Shown: positions 33,044-40,956, counted from the stretch's first letter. The stretch: 64,000 bases of DNA from Alistipes shahii WAL 8301 (GCF_025145845.1 NZ_CP102253.1:2480001-2544000); one strand, 5' to 3'. Translations and numbers: made by a program. The notes: generated by a model from the letters alone, not told the origin.

Positions 33044-34807
33044 CTATATGATCCGCTTTCCCAATTCGATGAACCGTTGTTTGTTGGTGCGCACATCCCT
33101 GTACTCGAAATATATTCCGATCATCTTTGCTGTCACTTTTTTGCGGTAGGGGATGCCGAACCGCATAATCAGATCGTTCATAAAACGATTGACGGCGCAC
33201 ACTGGTAACTTGTCGCCCGTTTTCAACTGGGCGTACACCTCCCCGCAAACTTTTTCCGAGGTCAGCAGTTGTTGGCTTTCGTTTTCCTGTATCTGTTTGC
33301 CGATTGCATTCATGTTGTAGTTGTGCCGTTCGATCTCTGCCGCTCCGAGGGCGTAGTAGGCATCCACCATCATCGGCACTTGGTTCTGAATCTCTTCGCG
33401 CAGAAAGTAGTATTCATTCCACGTTCGGTTTTGTTCCAGTATCTCCAACTGCCGCACGATTTCGCGGAACAGCTCTTTCATTTTCAGTCGGGGATTTATG
33501 CGTTGCAGTCGGTCGCAGTCCGACAACGGATAGATATGTTCGGCGCAATCCGTGTGAAATGCTTTCGCGCACTCCTCCCGCACCAGTTCGGCATCGGTGT
33601 AGTATTGCTTTATCCGCTCGTCGTCGTAGGCGTTATCCCACATGAACCAGTTGCGCGTTCCGTCGGCGTTCATGAACCGTTTGTAGTCCATCCCCTCCAA
33701 TGCCTGCGCACGGGTATCGCAACCCGCCCCCGACGCTTCGATTTGCAGGACTTGTTTGTAGACCGCTTCGCACTCCTCCAATCTCGCGGCGATCTCCTCC
33801 CGCGATTTGCAGGGCATCTCCTTATTGGTGCTGAAAATATGCGCGGCATCCTCCACGCCGTTGCGGAAGCGTCCGACGATCTGCACGGCTTCGGTCGTAG
33901 GGTCGATGACGGTGTGCGCCGCAAACGAAAGGTCGGTCACGATCAGCACGCAGGCTGTTGTCGGCAGCTCGATGTCTACCGCCGAAAAGAAACGGCTCGT
34001 GAAAAAGTTGATTTCATCCAGTTCTTCGAGCGAGGAGTAAGCCCGCGAAAAATCCCGCTTGCGGAGTTTCTTCACACTCTCGTAACTGCAAAAGACCTTG
34101 CACCGTTTCTCGATCTTATAGGTGCAGATCATGCGGTGGATCGTATCGGTCGAGTTTAGAAAGATGCAGAGCGGATGCCCTTTGCCTTTTACCTGTCCCA
34201 TAAGGGTACGCACCCAGCCGACGGTGTTGTTCGTGTGTATGAGCAACATTTTCGGCTTGTGGTCGTAGGTCGGGCGGAGTATCTTCATCGTAAAGCCCTG
34301 CTGCTCGAAACGGGGATCGGACGGGATGATCGGCGTCGCGGAAACCATCGCCTTTTGTTTGCATCGGAAAAAATCATCCATCGGGAGCGTAATCGAGCCG
34401 CGGTAGCCTGCATCCTGTATCGTGCGTTCGCACTCGTCGAACAGCATGAACCATTCACCGTGCATATCCGTATGCGTCTGCACCATCGCCGAGCGGACTT
34501 TGGGGAAACTTTCGGGCGTGGTCATGATTTTCAGGTAGCCGTCGTTGTAGTTCGTGTTCAGAAAGTCGATGATGTCCTCGGTCGTTACGCCCTCGAACAC
34601 GCCGAGTATCTGCGGGTGTTTTTTCATCTTGCCCTCGATAACGGGAACATTCGGCTCGATGATGACGGAGTGTCGGGGCGCATTGATTTCGGCATAGGTC
34701 GCACCGCATCCCGTGACGGTCTTGTTGATGATCGAGTTGGTCGGTATTTCGGGCATCACGGCGTCGAACCGTTGGCCTGCATCTATTGTGATATATTCAA
34801 TGTTCAT
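33044..34807 (-). CDS. SF2-like helicase with altered Walker A
   Basis: 587 residues. Motif order fits a superfamily 2 helicase: P-loop-like TGCGAT at residues 32-37 without the usual GKT/S lysine, Walker B DECE at 124-127, SATP at 156-159 (motif III), TSRFFSAVD at 270-278 (motif V) and QIVGRFRNG at 309-317 (motif VI). The C-terminal 270 residues are helical and not recognised. Such helicases occur in Bacteroidetes phages and elements and probably serve element replication. It starts 75 bases after the 196-aa gene, perhaps in one operon. Confidence 0.75.
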   Translation of the reverse strand: MNIEYITIDAGQRFDAVMPEIPTNSIINKTVTGCGATYAEINAPRHSVIIEPNVPVIEGKMKKHPQILGVFEGVTTEDIIDFLNTNYNDGYLKIMTTPESFPKVRSAMVQTHTDMHGEWFMLFDECERTIQDAGYRGSITLPMDDFFRCKQKAMVSATPIIPSDPRFEQQGFTMKILRPTYDHKPKMLLIHTNNTVGWVRTLMGQVKGKGHPLCIFLNSTDTIHRMICTYKIEKRCKVFCSYESVKKLRKRDFSRAYSSLEELDEINFFTSRFFSAVDIELPTTACVLIVTDLSFAAHTVIDPTTEAVQIVGRFRNGVEDAAHIFSTNKEMPCKSREEIAARLEECEAVYKQVLQIEASGAGCDTRAQALEGMDYKRFMNADGTRNWFMWDNAYDDERIKQYYTDAELVREECAKAFHTDCAEHIYPLSDCDRLQRINPRLKMKELFREIVRQLEILEQNRTWNEYYFLREEIQNQVPMMVDAYYALGAAEIERHNYNMNAIGKQIQENESQQLLTSEKVCGEVYAQLKTGDKLPVCAVNRFMNDLIMRFGIPYRKKVTAKMIGIYFEYRDVRTNKQRFIELGKRII

Positions 34808-34882
34808 CTATGTTTTTTAATTTTAGTGAGTTAAAAAAACTTGGGGAGCGAGCGGCGAAACCCGCTCCCCTCGTTCCGCAGT

Positions 34883-35473
34883 TTAGTTCAGCAGGTCGGT
34901 GATGTCCTCCATTGCCTCGGCAGGCATTACGACTTTGCCGTTGGGAAAGTGGTACTTTTTGGCGAGGTAGCCGATGCCCTCCTCGCTCTCGTTGTACTCC
35001 TCGGAGGTGATCGGGGTCAGTTTCTCCACCTCGGCGGCCACCTCTGCCAGCCACTCGGACTGACAGCAGATTTCACGGTCGGGTTCGAACTCCGTCACTT
35101 CGGGCAACTCCTTACCCATCAGGAACGCCAGCAGGTAGTTCCAGATTTGGGCGTTCAGCAGGAGTTTGCCATCCAGTTCGGTGTACCCCTTACGGATTCC
35201 GAACCAAACATATCCGCATCCAGCCACGTCTACACGGGTGGTCACGATCAGGGTGGTAGCCCCTGCCGCAATCGCTTTCGTCAGCGTGCGGAACATTTTG
35301 GCGTTCCCTGCGGGCCTGATTTTAATTACTCGGAGGTTCGTTTTCTCCTCCTGTTCTTCTGCGCGGTTCCCAGCTACCTGCTGTGATGCCGCATTTTCTG
35401 AAATTACGTTCATAGCTTTAATGTTATTAAATTTAATGTTCATGTTGTCATCGATGTTTGTAAGCGTTTTCAT
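34883..35473 (-). CDS. Unknown protein upstream of the helicase
   Basis: 196 residues from the first ATG; later in-frame ATGs (11th and 21st codons) are possible starts. The N-terminal 50 residues look disordered. The core contains KMFRTLTKAIAAGATTLIV and the GCGYVWFGIRKGYTELDG segment; the C-terminus is acidic (EEYNESEEGIGYLAKKY). No signal or membrane segment. Its promoter must lie in or after the hairpin array upstream. Not recognised; the position suggests a replication or regulatory partner of the helicase. Confidence 0.65.
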   Translation of the reverse strand: MKTLTNIDDNMNIKFNNIKAMNVISENAASQQVAGNRAEEQEEKTNLRVIKIRPAGNAKMFRTLTKAIAAGATTLIVTTRVDVAGCGYVWFGIRKGYTELDGKLLLNAQIWNYLLAFLMGKELPEVTEFEPDREICCQSEWLAEVAAEVEKLTPITSEEYNESEEGIGYLAKKYHFPNGKVVMPAEAMEDITDLLN

Positions 35474-35503
35474 AATCGTTATCTTTTTTATTAAGTTTTG
35501 TTG

Positions 35504-35562
35504 CCGCCTCTTTCGGGCTGTCGGCTACTCCCTGCAACCTTGGTCGGCCGTACGCTCCGACC
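35504..35562 (-). repeat. Structured repeat E, copy 1
   Basis: On the minus strand GGTCGG and CCGACC pair around GAGCGTACGG-like loop bases, followed by GCAGGGAG and AGCCCGAAAG. About 80 percent identical to copy 2, with the stem bases changed on both sides (GTCGG/CCGAC versus ATCGG/CCGAT). Confidence 0.7.
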
Positions 35563-35613
35563 TCGTTTACGACTGCAAAAGTGGTCGATTTTTTTTGCTT
35601 CTCCGAGCCTTTC

Positions 35614-35656
35614 GAGGTAGAGGTTGCAGGCTATATTCAGACCTATTCTTTACCTC
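35614..35656 (-). repeat. Hairpin repeat R, copy 1 (43 nt)
   Basis: Plus-strand GAGGTAGAG at one end and CTTTACCTC at the other form an outer stem; inner arms AGG and CCT. Preceded by GAGCCTTTC, as in copy 3. Confidence 0.75.
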
Positions 35657-35708
35657 TGTCTTTTAATTGGTTACATTTTGCGTTTCATCGGTCGTTTTTT
35701 TAGTTCAA

Positions 35709-35765
35709 CCTCCACTTTCGGGCTTTCGGTTTCTCCCTGCGGATTCATCGGCCGTACGCTCCGAT
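35709..35765 (-). repeat. Structured repeat E, copy 2
   Basis: Same layout as the copy at 35504-35562, 205 bases away, with TCGGCCGTACGCTCCGA identical in both and compensating changes in the closing base pair. Confidence 0.7.
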
Positions 35766-35820
35766 TTCCTCCGCTTGCAGTATATAAAACACTTGAACAC
35801 GCCCTTTCGCTAATCGGCTC

Positions 35821-35863
35821 GGGGTAGAGAATATCGGCTTGTTTTCAGCCTGTTCTTTACCTC
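35821..35863 (-). repeat. Hairpin repeat R, copy 2 (43 nt)
   Basis: Outer stem GGGGTAGAG with CTTTACCTC; inner stem GGCT with AGCC. It lies 207 bases after copy 1, matching the spacing of the E repeats, so E plus R form a degenerate unit of about 206 bases. Confidence 0.75.
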
Positions 35864-35982
35864 TGTTCTTCACTCCGTTGCAAAGAGCCGTTTTCAGTCG
35901 TTTTTTCGTTCGGTACATTGTCTTGTCGTTATTGATTACGCTGGCAAATATCAGCCATTTTTTCGCGTTTTCCGAGCCTTTC

Positions 35983-36025
35983 GAGGTAAACAATGTCGGC
36001 TGTTTTCATGCCTATTATTTACCTG
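35983..36025 (-). repeat. Hairpin repeat R, copy 3 (43 nt)
   Basis: Outer stem GAGGTAAA with TTTACCTG; inner stem GGC with GCC. Preceded by CCGAGCCTTTC exactly as in copy 1. Confidence 0.75.
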
Positions 36026-36097
36026 CTCGTCAGTTTCATATCGGGTTCTTCTACTCTGTTACGATAACGCAAAAAACGCTCTTGGGTTTCGGCGGAA

Positions 36098-36141
36098 CAG
36101 GTAAAGAAAAAGGGTGCATTTCTGCACCCATTCTCTACCTG
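36098..36141 (-). repeat. Hairpin repeat R, copy 4 (44 nt)
   Basis: Outer stem CAGGTAAAGA with TCTCTACCTG; the inner stem is a 7-bp perfect GGGTGCA with TGCACCC. It ends 15 bases before the stop codon of the 316-aa gene. The whole 35474-36156 gap consists of these repeats and contains no credible coding frame. Confidence 0.75.
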
Positions 36142-36156
36142 AAATATGTCGGTTAT

Positions 36157-37107
36157 TCAGAATAAATCCTTATGAACGATATTGTCCGTTACGATGTGTA
36201 TTCGCTCGAACTCGACAGACGGGAATTTCGGTATCTTTTCCCCGCCGTATTTCTGTACGTTCTTCTTTATATAGCCGATGTCGGCGCGTATGTTTTTGGG
36301 GTTGAAAGAACCGTCATAGCCTTTATAGGAGGGATAGCACCCGACGAAGCGGGTGTAATCGTAGATCAACCTGCAAAGTTCGTTCGGCGTGTCGGGATTC
36401 TCGGACATTGCGTTTTCTTCATGGAGCATCCGATAAATCCCGTATGCGACAATCGGATAGCGCGTATTCATCGGTTTGGCTCCTGCCGACGGTTTGCGTC
36501 GTTCCAATTCCTGCCGTGCATCTTCGGCGGTCTGAATGTCGGGGAAATAATCGGCGAGTTCCTTTCGGATCAGACGGAACAGCCAGTTATTCGTATTGGG
36601 AATCGTCTGCGGTTCCTGCTTGCGGCTGTTGGTGCGCAGGGTCACGGGCATTTCCTGTTCTCCGACACGTTCGTACAGGTTCCGATGCCGTTGTTCGGTT
36701 TCTTCCATAAAAAGCATCAGTTTCGCCCACTCGCCCTTATAGGTGTTCCAATCTTCCCAATATCCGCGTTCGTATAACTCCTCCTCGTTGAATTTGCGGT
36801 CGGTGATGATGTAAGCCACGAATAAAAGGGCTTCACGCAATCGATCGGTCAAAAGGGGCGTTTCTCCGAACAGTTCCATATAAGCGTCATAATCGAAACG
36901 GTTAATAGGCAAATATATCTCGTGATCCTCTTGGATCGCTTTGGCGGCATGTTTGCCTGTACTCAATTCGATTTCATTTTCAAAGTAACCCAGCGTAATG
37001 CCGAAATAGTTTTCCAGCAACGGGGCGATTTCCCGTAAGGAGCGGGTATCGGTAGCCAAACAGCCTTTCGAGCCTGTAAGTTCGTTCATAAGCGGTAATT
37101 GTTTCAA
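36157..37107 (-). CDS. Unknown conserved element protein
   Basis: 316 residues starting MKQLPLMNELTGSKGCLATD. Soluble, charged, Tyr/Arg-rich, with no motif I can assign. The middle (GYWEDWNTYKGEWAKLMLFM) and the C-terminal IPKFPSVEFERIHIVTDNIV region look well ordered. It lies between the integrase and the hairpin array, in the same direction as helicase and integrase, so may belong to the element's maintenance module. Function not inferred. Confidence 0.7.
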   Translation of the reverse strand: MKQLPLMNELTGSKGCLATDTRSLREIAPLLENYFGITLGYFENEIELSTGKHAAKAIQEDHEIYLPINRFDYDAYMELFGETPLLTDRLREALLFVAYIITDRKFNEEELYERGYWEDWNTYKGEWAKLMLFMEETEQRHRNLYERVGEQEMPVTLRTNSRKQEPQTIPNTNNWLFRLIRKELADYFPDIQTAEDARQELERRKPSAGAKPMNTRYPIVAYGIYRMLHEENAMSENPDTPNELCRLIYDYTRFVGCYPSYKGYDGSFNPKNIRADIGYIKKNVQKYGGEKIPKFPSVEFERIHIVTDNIVHKDLF

Positions 37108-37201
37108 CGAATTTACAAAATTCCGCTTTCTGACGCAACTGACGACCGCAGAAAAAAGAAAAGGGACTACCCGATTAAATCGGATAATCCCTTAAAAGGT
37201 A

Positions 37202-37256
37202 GTGACAAACTCGGTTGCGGGGGCTATAAGATAGACCTTTTTTCAAACCTTGTCAC
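37202..37256. repeat. 55-bp palindromic element, copy 5
   Basis: Starts GTGACAAACT and ends CCTTGTCAC; it aligns with the others when reversed (GAAAAAAGGT...TATAGCCCC on the minus strand). It lies 4 bases beyond the integrase stop codon. Confidence 0.85.
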
Positions 37257-37260
37257 CTCC

Positions 37261-38493
37261 TCACAATAAATTCTGCATGGCCGCATCTATCTGCGAGTTC
37301 TCGAACGAATCGAGGTAGATTTGCGTAATCTTTTCCGAACTGTGCCCCAGCGATTCGCTGATGATGGATGTCGAAACTCCCGACCTTTTGAGCACGGTGG
37401 CGAACGAGTGCCGAGCAACGTATGTCGTGAGCGTGATAGGCAGGTGTAGATGCTCGCCGATTAGTTTCAGATAGCGATTTATCCGCTTGTTCGTCCGTTG
37501 CACCCGTCCGTACTGCTGTTGTGCCGTAACGTGAACAGAACGCCTTAAAACAGGGAAAATGTAATCCTGCGGATGTGCGTTCGGTTGACGGTACTTGTCG
37601 AGAATGTCGAGGGCGGCGGGTTGGAGTTGGAACGACAGGAGTTTACCCGTTTTCTGACGGTTGAAAACCAGCCTCCCGTCCACGATGTCGGTATAACGGA
37701 TGTGCAGAATGTCTGTCAGATTGATGCCGCACGACAGATAGCTGAACAGGAACAAGTCCTTTGCCAGTTGCAGGAACGGTTTGGGGTACTTGGTCAGCGT
37801 CCGCACCTCGCAATCCATAATCCGCCTTATGTCCTCTTTTGTCAGCGACCGTTTGGCCGTGGCTTCCTTGAATCGGCTCACTTTGAACGTGTCGAAAGGG
37901 TAGTCCGTTTTCTTGATTAGCCCGTCGGTGATTGCGCTGTTGTAGAGCACCCGCAACGAACGGAAACGGATGCCGATGGAGTTGTCGGAATAATGCCGTT
38001 CCACCCGCAGCCATTGTTCGTATCGTTTCAGCCACTCGGCGTCGATGTCTATAAAATAAAAGTCCAGCGAACGGCAGAATTTCGTCAGCGAGGTGCGGAG
38101 TTCCTGAAAGGTTTTGGCGTTGCCTACACGTTTCTCGGCCAGCAGGCGGTCGATGTAGTCGTTCAGATAGTCGCCGACGGTTCGGCGCACGACCTTGCGG
38201 GATGCCTTTTCAACGAGTGTGTTCAGCGTGTATTCCTTATCGCTGGTCTTGAAATCCATGACCTGACTTTGGAGTTCCTGCGTTTTCTGTTGGATAAGGG
38301 CTTCGATGCGTTCTTTGTCGGGACAGTTACGGCGCGGTTTACACTTTTCTGCATCCCAGTATTGCGGAGCGAGGGAAATGTGCAGACTGATGTACTTTCG
38401 TTTTCGGTTTTTCGTCAGCCGTAACATAATGGGATGCTGACCGTTGGATAATGTTTTGGATGTGTAGAGTACCGCCTCGATTGTCGTGTTCAT
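37261..38493 (-). CDS. Tyrosine-type site-specific integrase
   Basis: 410 residues from the ATG at 38493 (MNTTIEAVLYTSKTL); the longer open frame upstream runs into the tRNA and is rejected. N-terminal arm-binding part, SAM-like core-binding domain (about 105-200) and catalytic domain. The C-terminus has YVARHSFATVL with Arg361-His362, LGHSSEKI with His384, and the nucleophile Tyr393 (QIYLDSF). The segment normally carrying the first catalytic Arg reads SYLSCGINLTD, with Cys where many relatives have Arg. The gene sits directly inside the right tRNA-Arg, as expected for the enzyme that integrated this element. Confidence 0.93.
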   Translation of the reverse strand: MNTTIEAVLYTSKTLSNGQHPIMLRLTKNRKRKYISLHISLAPQYWDAEKCKPRRNCPDKERIEALIQQKTQELQSQVMDFKTSDKEYTLNTLVEKASRKVVRRTVGDYLNDYIDRLLAEKRVGNAKTFQELRTSLTKFCRSLDFYFIDIDAEWLKRYEQWLRVERHYSDNSIGIRFRSLRVLYNSAITDGLIKKTDYPFDTFKVSRFKEATAKRSLTKEDIRRIMDCEVRTLTKYPKPFLQLAKDLFLFSYLSCGINLTDILHIRYTDIVDGRLVFNRQKTGKLLSFQLQPAALDILDKYRQPNAHPQDYIFPVLRRSVHVTAQQQYGRVQRTNKRINRYLKLIGEHLHLPITLTTYVARHSFATVLKRSGVSTSIISESLGHSSEKITQIYLDSFENSQIDAAMQNLL

Positions 38494-38503
38494 CGGGAAA
38501 ATT

Positions 38504-38527
38504 CGGTTTACACATTGGTTTACACAA
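38504..38527 (+). other. Integrase arm-type repeat, right end of island
   Basis: CGGTTTACACATTGGTTTAC followed by ACAA, immediately upstream of the integrase ATG. An inverted GTAAACC lies nearby. Matches the left-end copy at 27215-27238 with one difference. Confidence 0.6.
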
Positions 38528-38568
38528 ACTGCGTAAACCGACGGAAAACGGGCTGAAAACAAGACACG

Positions 38569-38596
38569 AAAAAACCACCTACATTGCTGTAAGTGG
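38569..38596 (-). terminator. Terminator of the right tRNA-Arg
   Basis: On the minus strand CCACTTACA pairs with TGTAGGTGG (one G-U), followed by six T. It separates the tRNA from the integrase gene. Confidence 0.8.
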
Positions 38597-38608
38597 TTGA
38601 TTTTGAGA

Positions 38609-38709
38609 GTGACACCGACAGGACTCAAACCTGTAACCTTCTGATCCGTAGTCAGATGCTCTATTCAATTAAGCTACGGTGCCGAATTGCGAATGCAAAT
38701 GTAGGGCAA
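38609..38709. repeat. Right 101-bp direct repeat bounding the island (att site)
   Basis: 100 of 101 bases match 27043-27143, including the complete tRNA and the -7 box of its promoter. Confidence 0.9.
38610..38683 (-). tRNA. tRNA-Arg (anticodon ACG), right copy
   Basis: Identical over all 74 bases to the left copy. It keeps a full promoter: TTG (38726-38724), a 20-base spacer and TACATTTG (38703-38696) on the minus strand, so it is probably the ancestral gene position that keeps the host 5' flank. Confidence 0.96.
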
Positions 38710-38815
38710 AAATCCGAAACACGCAAATAATTGCTTAAAAAATTTAGTAAAAAAGATGATCCGGACGACGGGTGTTGTGCCATCGTTCGGATTATCAGTC
38801 GTTTAAAAAATGACG

Positions 38816-39877
38816 CTATTTCATCAATTCCTCCAGCCGGGACTGCAATTGCCTGCCGGGAAGGTTGCGGGCGACGATCACGCCGTCGGGCGAGATCAGG
38901 AAATTCGACGGAATGAAGCGGATGCCGTACATTGCTGCGGCAGGGCTTTGCCTGCCGCAGCCGGAGGACAGCACGTTCGTCCACGGCAGGTCGTTTTCGG
39001 CGAGAAACCGCTGCCAGCGTGCCGCATCGTGGTCGATCGACACCGCGTAGATCGAAAATCCGCGTCCGCTGAATGCGGCATAGGCTTCTTTCAGGTAGGG
39101 GATTTCCCGGCAGCAGGGACCGCACCACGTGGCCCAGAAGTCGAGCAGCACCCAGCGGCCGGGTCCTGCGAGCGACGAGAGGGCGACGGTCTCTCCGTCG
39201 GCGTCTTTCAGCGTGAGGTCCATGTAGGGTCGGCCGACGGACGAGCGTTCGACGGCTTCGATCTCGCGCCGTACGCTCGCCAGCACGGGGTGGTTCTGCA
39301 ATTGGGCGGGGAACTGCGCGAGCCGTTCGCGGGGCTTCGCCGGGTCCGCATCGGTGCGGCGGGCGTAGAGGAATGCGCCCAGCAGGTTGTCGCGGTTGGC
39401 TTCCAGCGCGTCGCCGGGAATCTGCCGGTAAATCCGTCCCAGCGAGTCGAGTTTCCGCCTGCGCTCGGGTGTGTCCGGTTCGTTTTCCAGTGCCTGCAGG
39501 ACGTTGCCGAGCGATACCTGCGCGGCATTCATGGCGTTGAATGCATCGTTGAGCGGCGTTCCGGTGAACTGGAAGCCGCGTACGTCGCCCGTGGGCTCGA
39601 GCCGGATGTCGGCCGCTTCGAGCAGGATCGGCGCCCCGATACGGCGGTCGTTGTGCGTCAGGTTGGCGATCGTCGGTTCGGAGACGTGTCCGCGGATGCG
39701 GAACGAACTGTCGCGGCGTATGACCGTCGTGGCCAGCACCGAGTCGTTCTCGTAGGGCGAGCACAGGCGGAGCGTGTCGCCCGGAGCGAGGTCTGCCCTG
39801 CCCGAAAGGGTGTAATTGGGGCCTCCGCAGCCGGATAGCGCCACGGCGGCGAGGATTGTCGGGCAAATTCTGTTCAT
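38816..39877 (-). CDS. TlpA-family thiol-disulfide lipoprotein (WCGPC)
   Basis: 353 residues. Lipoprotein signal ending ALSGC, N-terminal DUF4369-type beta domain (YTLSGRADLAPGDTLRL), helical linker, and a C-terminal TlpA/thioredoxin domain with WVLLDFWATWCGPC and the cis-Pro region IRFIPSNFLISP. Acts in the envelope as a thiol reductase. It lies 10 bases downstream of a paralogue and is one of three such genes here. Confidence 0.92.
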   Translation of the reverse strand: MNRICPTILAAVALSGCGGPNYTLSGRADLAPGDTLRLCSPYENDSVLATTVIRRDSSFRIRGHVSEPTIANLTHNDRRIGAPILLEAADIRLEPTGDVRGFQFTGTPLNDAFNAMNAAQVSLGNVLQALENEPDTPERRRKLDSLGRIYRQIPGDALEANRDNLLGAFLYARRTDADPAKPRERLAQFPAQLQNHPVLASVRREIEAVERSSVGRPYMDLTLKDADGETVALSSLAGPGRWVLLDFWATWCGPCCREIPYLKEAYAAFSGRGFSIYAVSIDHDAARWQRFLAENDLPWTNVLSSGCGRQSPAAAMYGIRFIPSNFLISPDGVIVARNLPGRQLQSRLEELMK

Positions 39878-39887
39878 CGGAAAGTCT

Positions 39888-40931
39888 TTATTTGAGTACT
39901 TCTGCGAGTTTTTCTTCGAGGTGTTCGCCGCGCAGGTTCTTCGCTACGATTTTACCTTCGGGTGAGATCAGGAAGTTTGCGGGGATGGAACTGACGGCAT
40001 AGAGCGCTGTTGGATCGAATCCTCCGCCTTTTTTCTGTGCCACATTGATCCAGTTCATGCCTTGTTCGCCGATGATGTTTTCCCAACGGGTCAGGTCCGT
40101 GTCGAGCGATACGCCGTAGATTTCAAAGCCTTTGGCGTGAAAGGTTTCGTAGGCTTTCTTCAAATGGGGCACTTCGTTCATGCAGGGCGTACACCATGTG
40201 GCCCAGAAGTCGAGCAGCACCCAGCGGCCGGGACCTGTGAGTGACGAGAGCGCAATGGTCTCTCCGGCGGCGTTTTTACAGGAAAAATCGGTATAGGGTT
40301 GGCCGACAGCGCTCCGTGCGGTGGCCTGGGAGGCATCCTGCGACTTTTTCAACATCGGATGCGCTTGTATTCCGGGGGTGAATTGCGCCAGCCGGGCTTT
40401 GACTTTTTCGGGATTGTCCTTGATGTTCTGGAATTCGTAGCTGTTGAAGACCCAGGCTCCGAAAACATTGTCGAGGTTGGCGTCTACGGTTCGGGTATAG
40501 AGTGCATTCATTTCGGCCAGGATCGCTTGGAGCGACTGCCCCGGGGAGCCTTTGCGGAGTTTGTCTCCGAAGGCGTACATCGCTTCGTCGAATGCTTTTT
40601 TCCGGTCGTTGAGCGGTGTTCCGCAGACGACATAGCCGAATGCGGGATCGTATTTCTCGATTCGGATTTTTCCGGGTTCGAGGAAAAGCCAGGCGGGGTG
40701 GTTGGTTCGCTTCGCGTTGGCCAGGAAAACCAGGTCGGGAGTCGTAACGGTCCCTTGCAGCGAAACGGTCGTGTCGGCGTTCACGACACCGGCGGCGAGC
40801 ACCGTGTTGTCGGAAGCCAGCAGATAGACCGAGTCGCCCGGAGGCAGTTCGTAGCGGCCTGTGATGGTGTAGTTTGCGCCTCCGCAACTGCATAGCAGGG
40901 CGGCGAGGGCGGTGGTCAGAAGGTTTTTCAT
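39888..40931 (-). CDS. TlpA-family thiol-disulfide lipoprotein (WCTPC)
   Basis: 347 residues. Signal MKNLLTTALAALLCSCGG with lipobox LCSC, DUF4369-like N-domain (YTITGRYELPPGDSVYLL), and C-terminal TlpA domain WVLLDFWATWCTPC with VSSIPANFLISP. The active-site dipeptide is Thr-Pro rather than Gly-Pro, which in thioredoxin-like proteins changes redox potential. Adjacent to ruvC upstream and a paralogue downstream. Confidence 0.92.
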   Translation of the reverse strand: MKNLLTTALAALLCSCGGANYTITGRYELPPGDSVYLLASDNTVLAAGVVNADTTVSLQGTVTTPDLVFLANAKRTNHPAWLFLEPGKIRIEKYDPAFGYVVCGTPLNDRKKAFDEAMYAFGDKLRKGSPGQSLQAILAEMNALYTRTVDANLDNVFGAWVFNSYEFQNIKDNPEKVKARLAQFTPGIQAHPMLKKSQDASQATARSAVGQPYTDFSCKNAAGETIALSSLTGPGRWVLLDFWATWCTPCMNEVPHLKKAYETFHAKGFEIYGVSLDTDLTRWENIIGEQGMNWINVAQKKGGGFDPTALYAVSSIPANFLISPEGKIVAKNLRGEHLEEKLAEVLK

Positions 40932-40956
40932 GGCGGTGGGTAGTTTGGTGTTGGTT

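Larger units (their letters stand above)
27044..38683. mobile_element. 11.6-kb integrative element in tRNA-Arg
   Basis: Bounded by 101-bp direct repeats that each hold a full tRNA-Arg. A tyrosine integrase lies directly inside the right repeat, and arm-type repeats lie about 95-105 bases inside both ends. Base composition is AT-richer than the flanks, particularly 27.1-31.9 kb. The element contains HEPN, Fic, helicase and several unknown genes, and repeats absent from the rest of the window. No relaxase, coupling protein or phage structural gene is visible, so it is not self-transmissible by itself; a mobilisable or satellite-like element is the best guess. Confidence 0.85.

Noticed and set aside
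35504..36141. CRISPR array or integron attC array
   Set aside because: Repeats are degenerate, unevenly spaced (115-207 bases) and not separated by uniform spacers. No Cas genes, no integron integrase and no GTTRRRY core sites are present.
27044..38683. Complete prophage
   Set aside because: No capsid, portal, terminase, tail or lysis genes are visible; the integrase and helicase alone do not make a phage, although a phage satellite remains possible.
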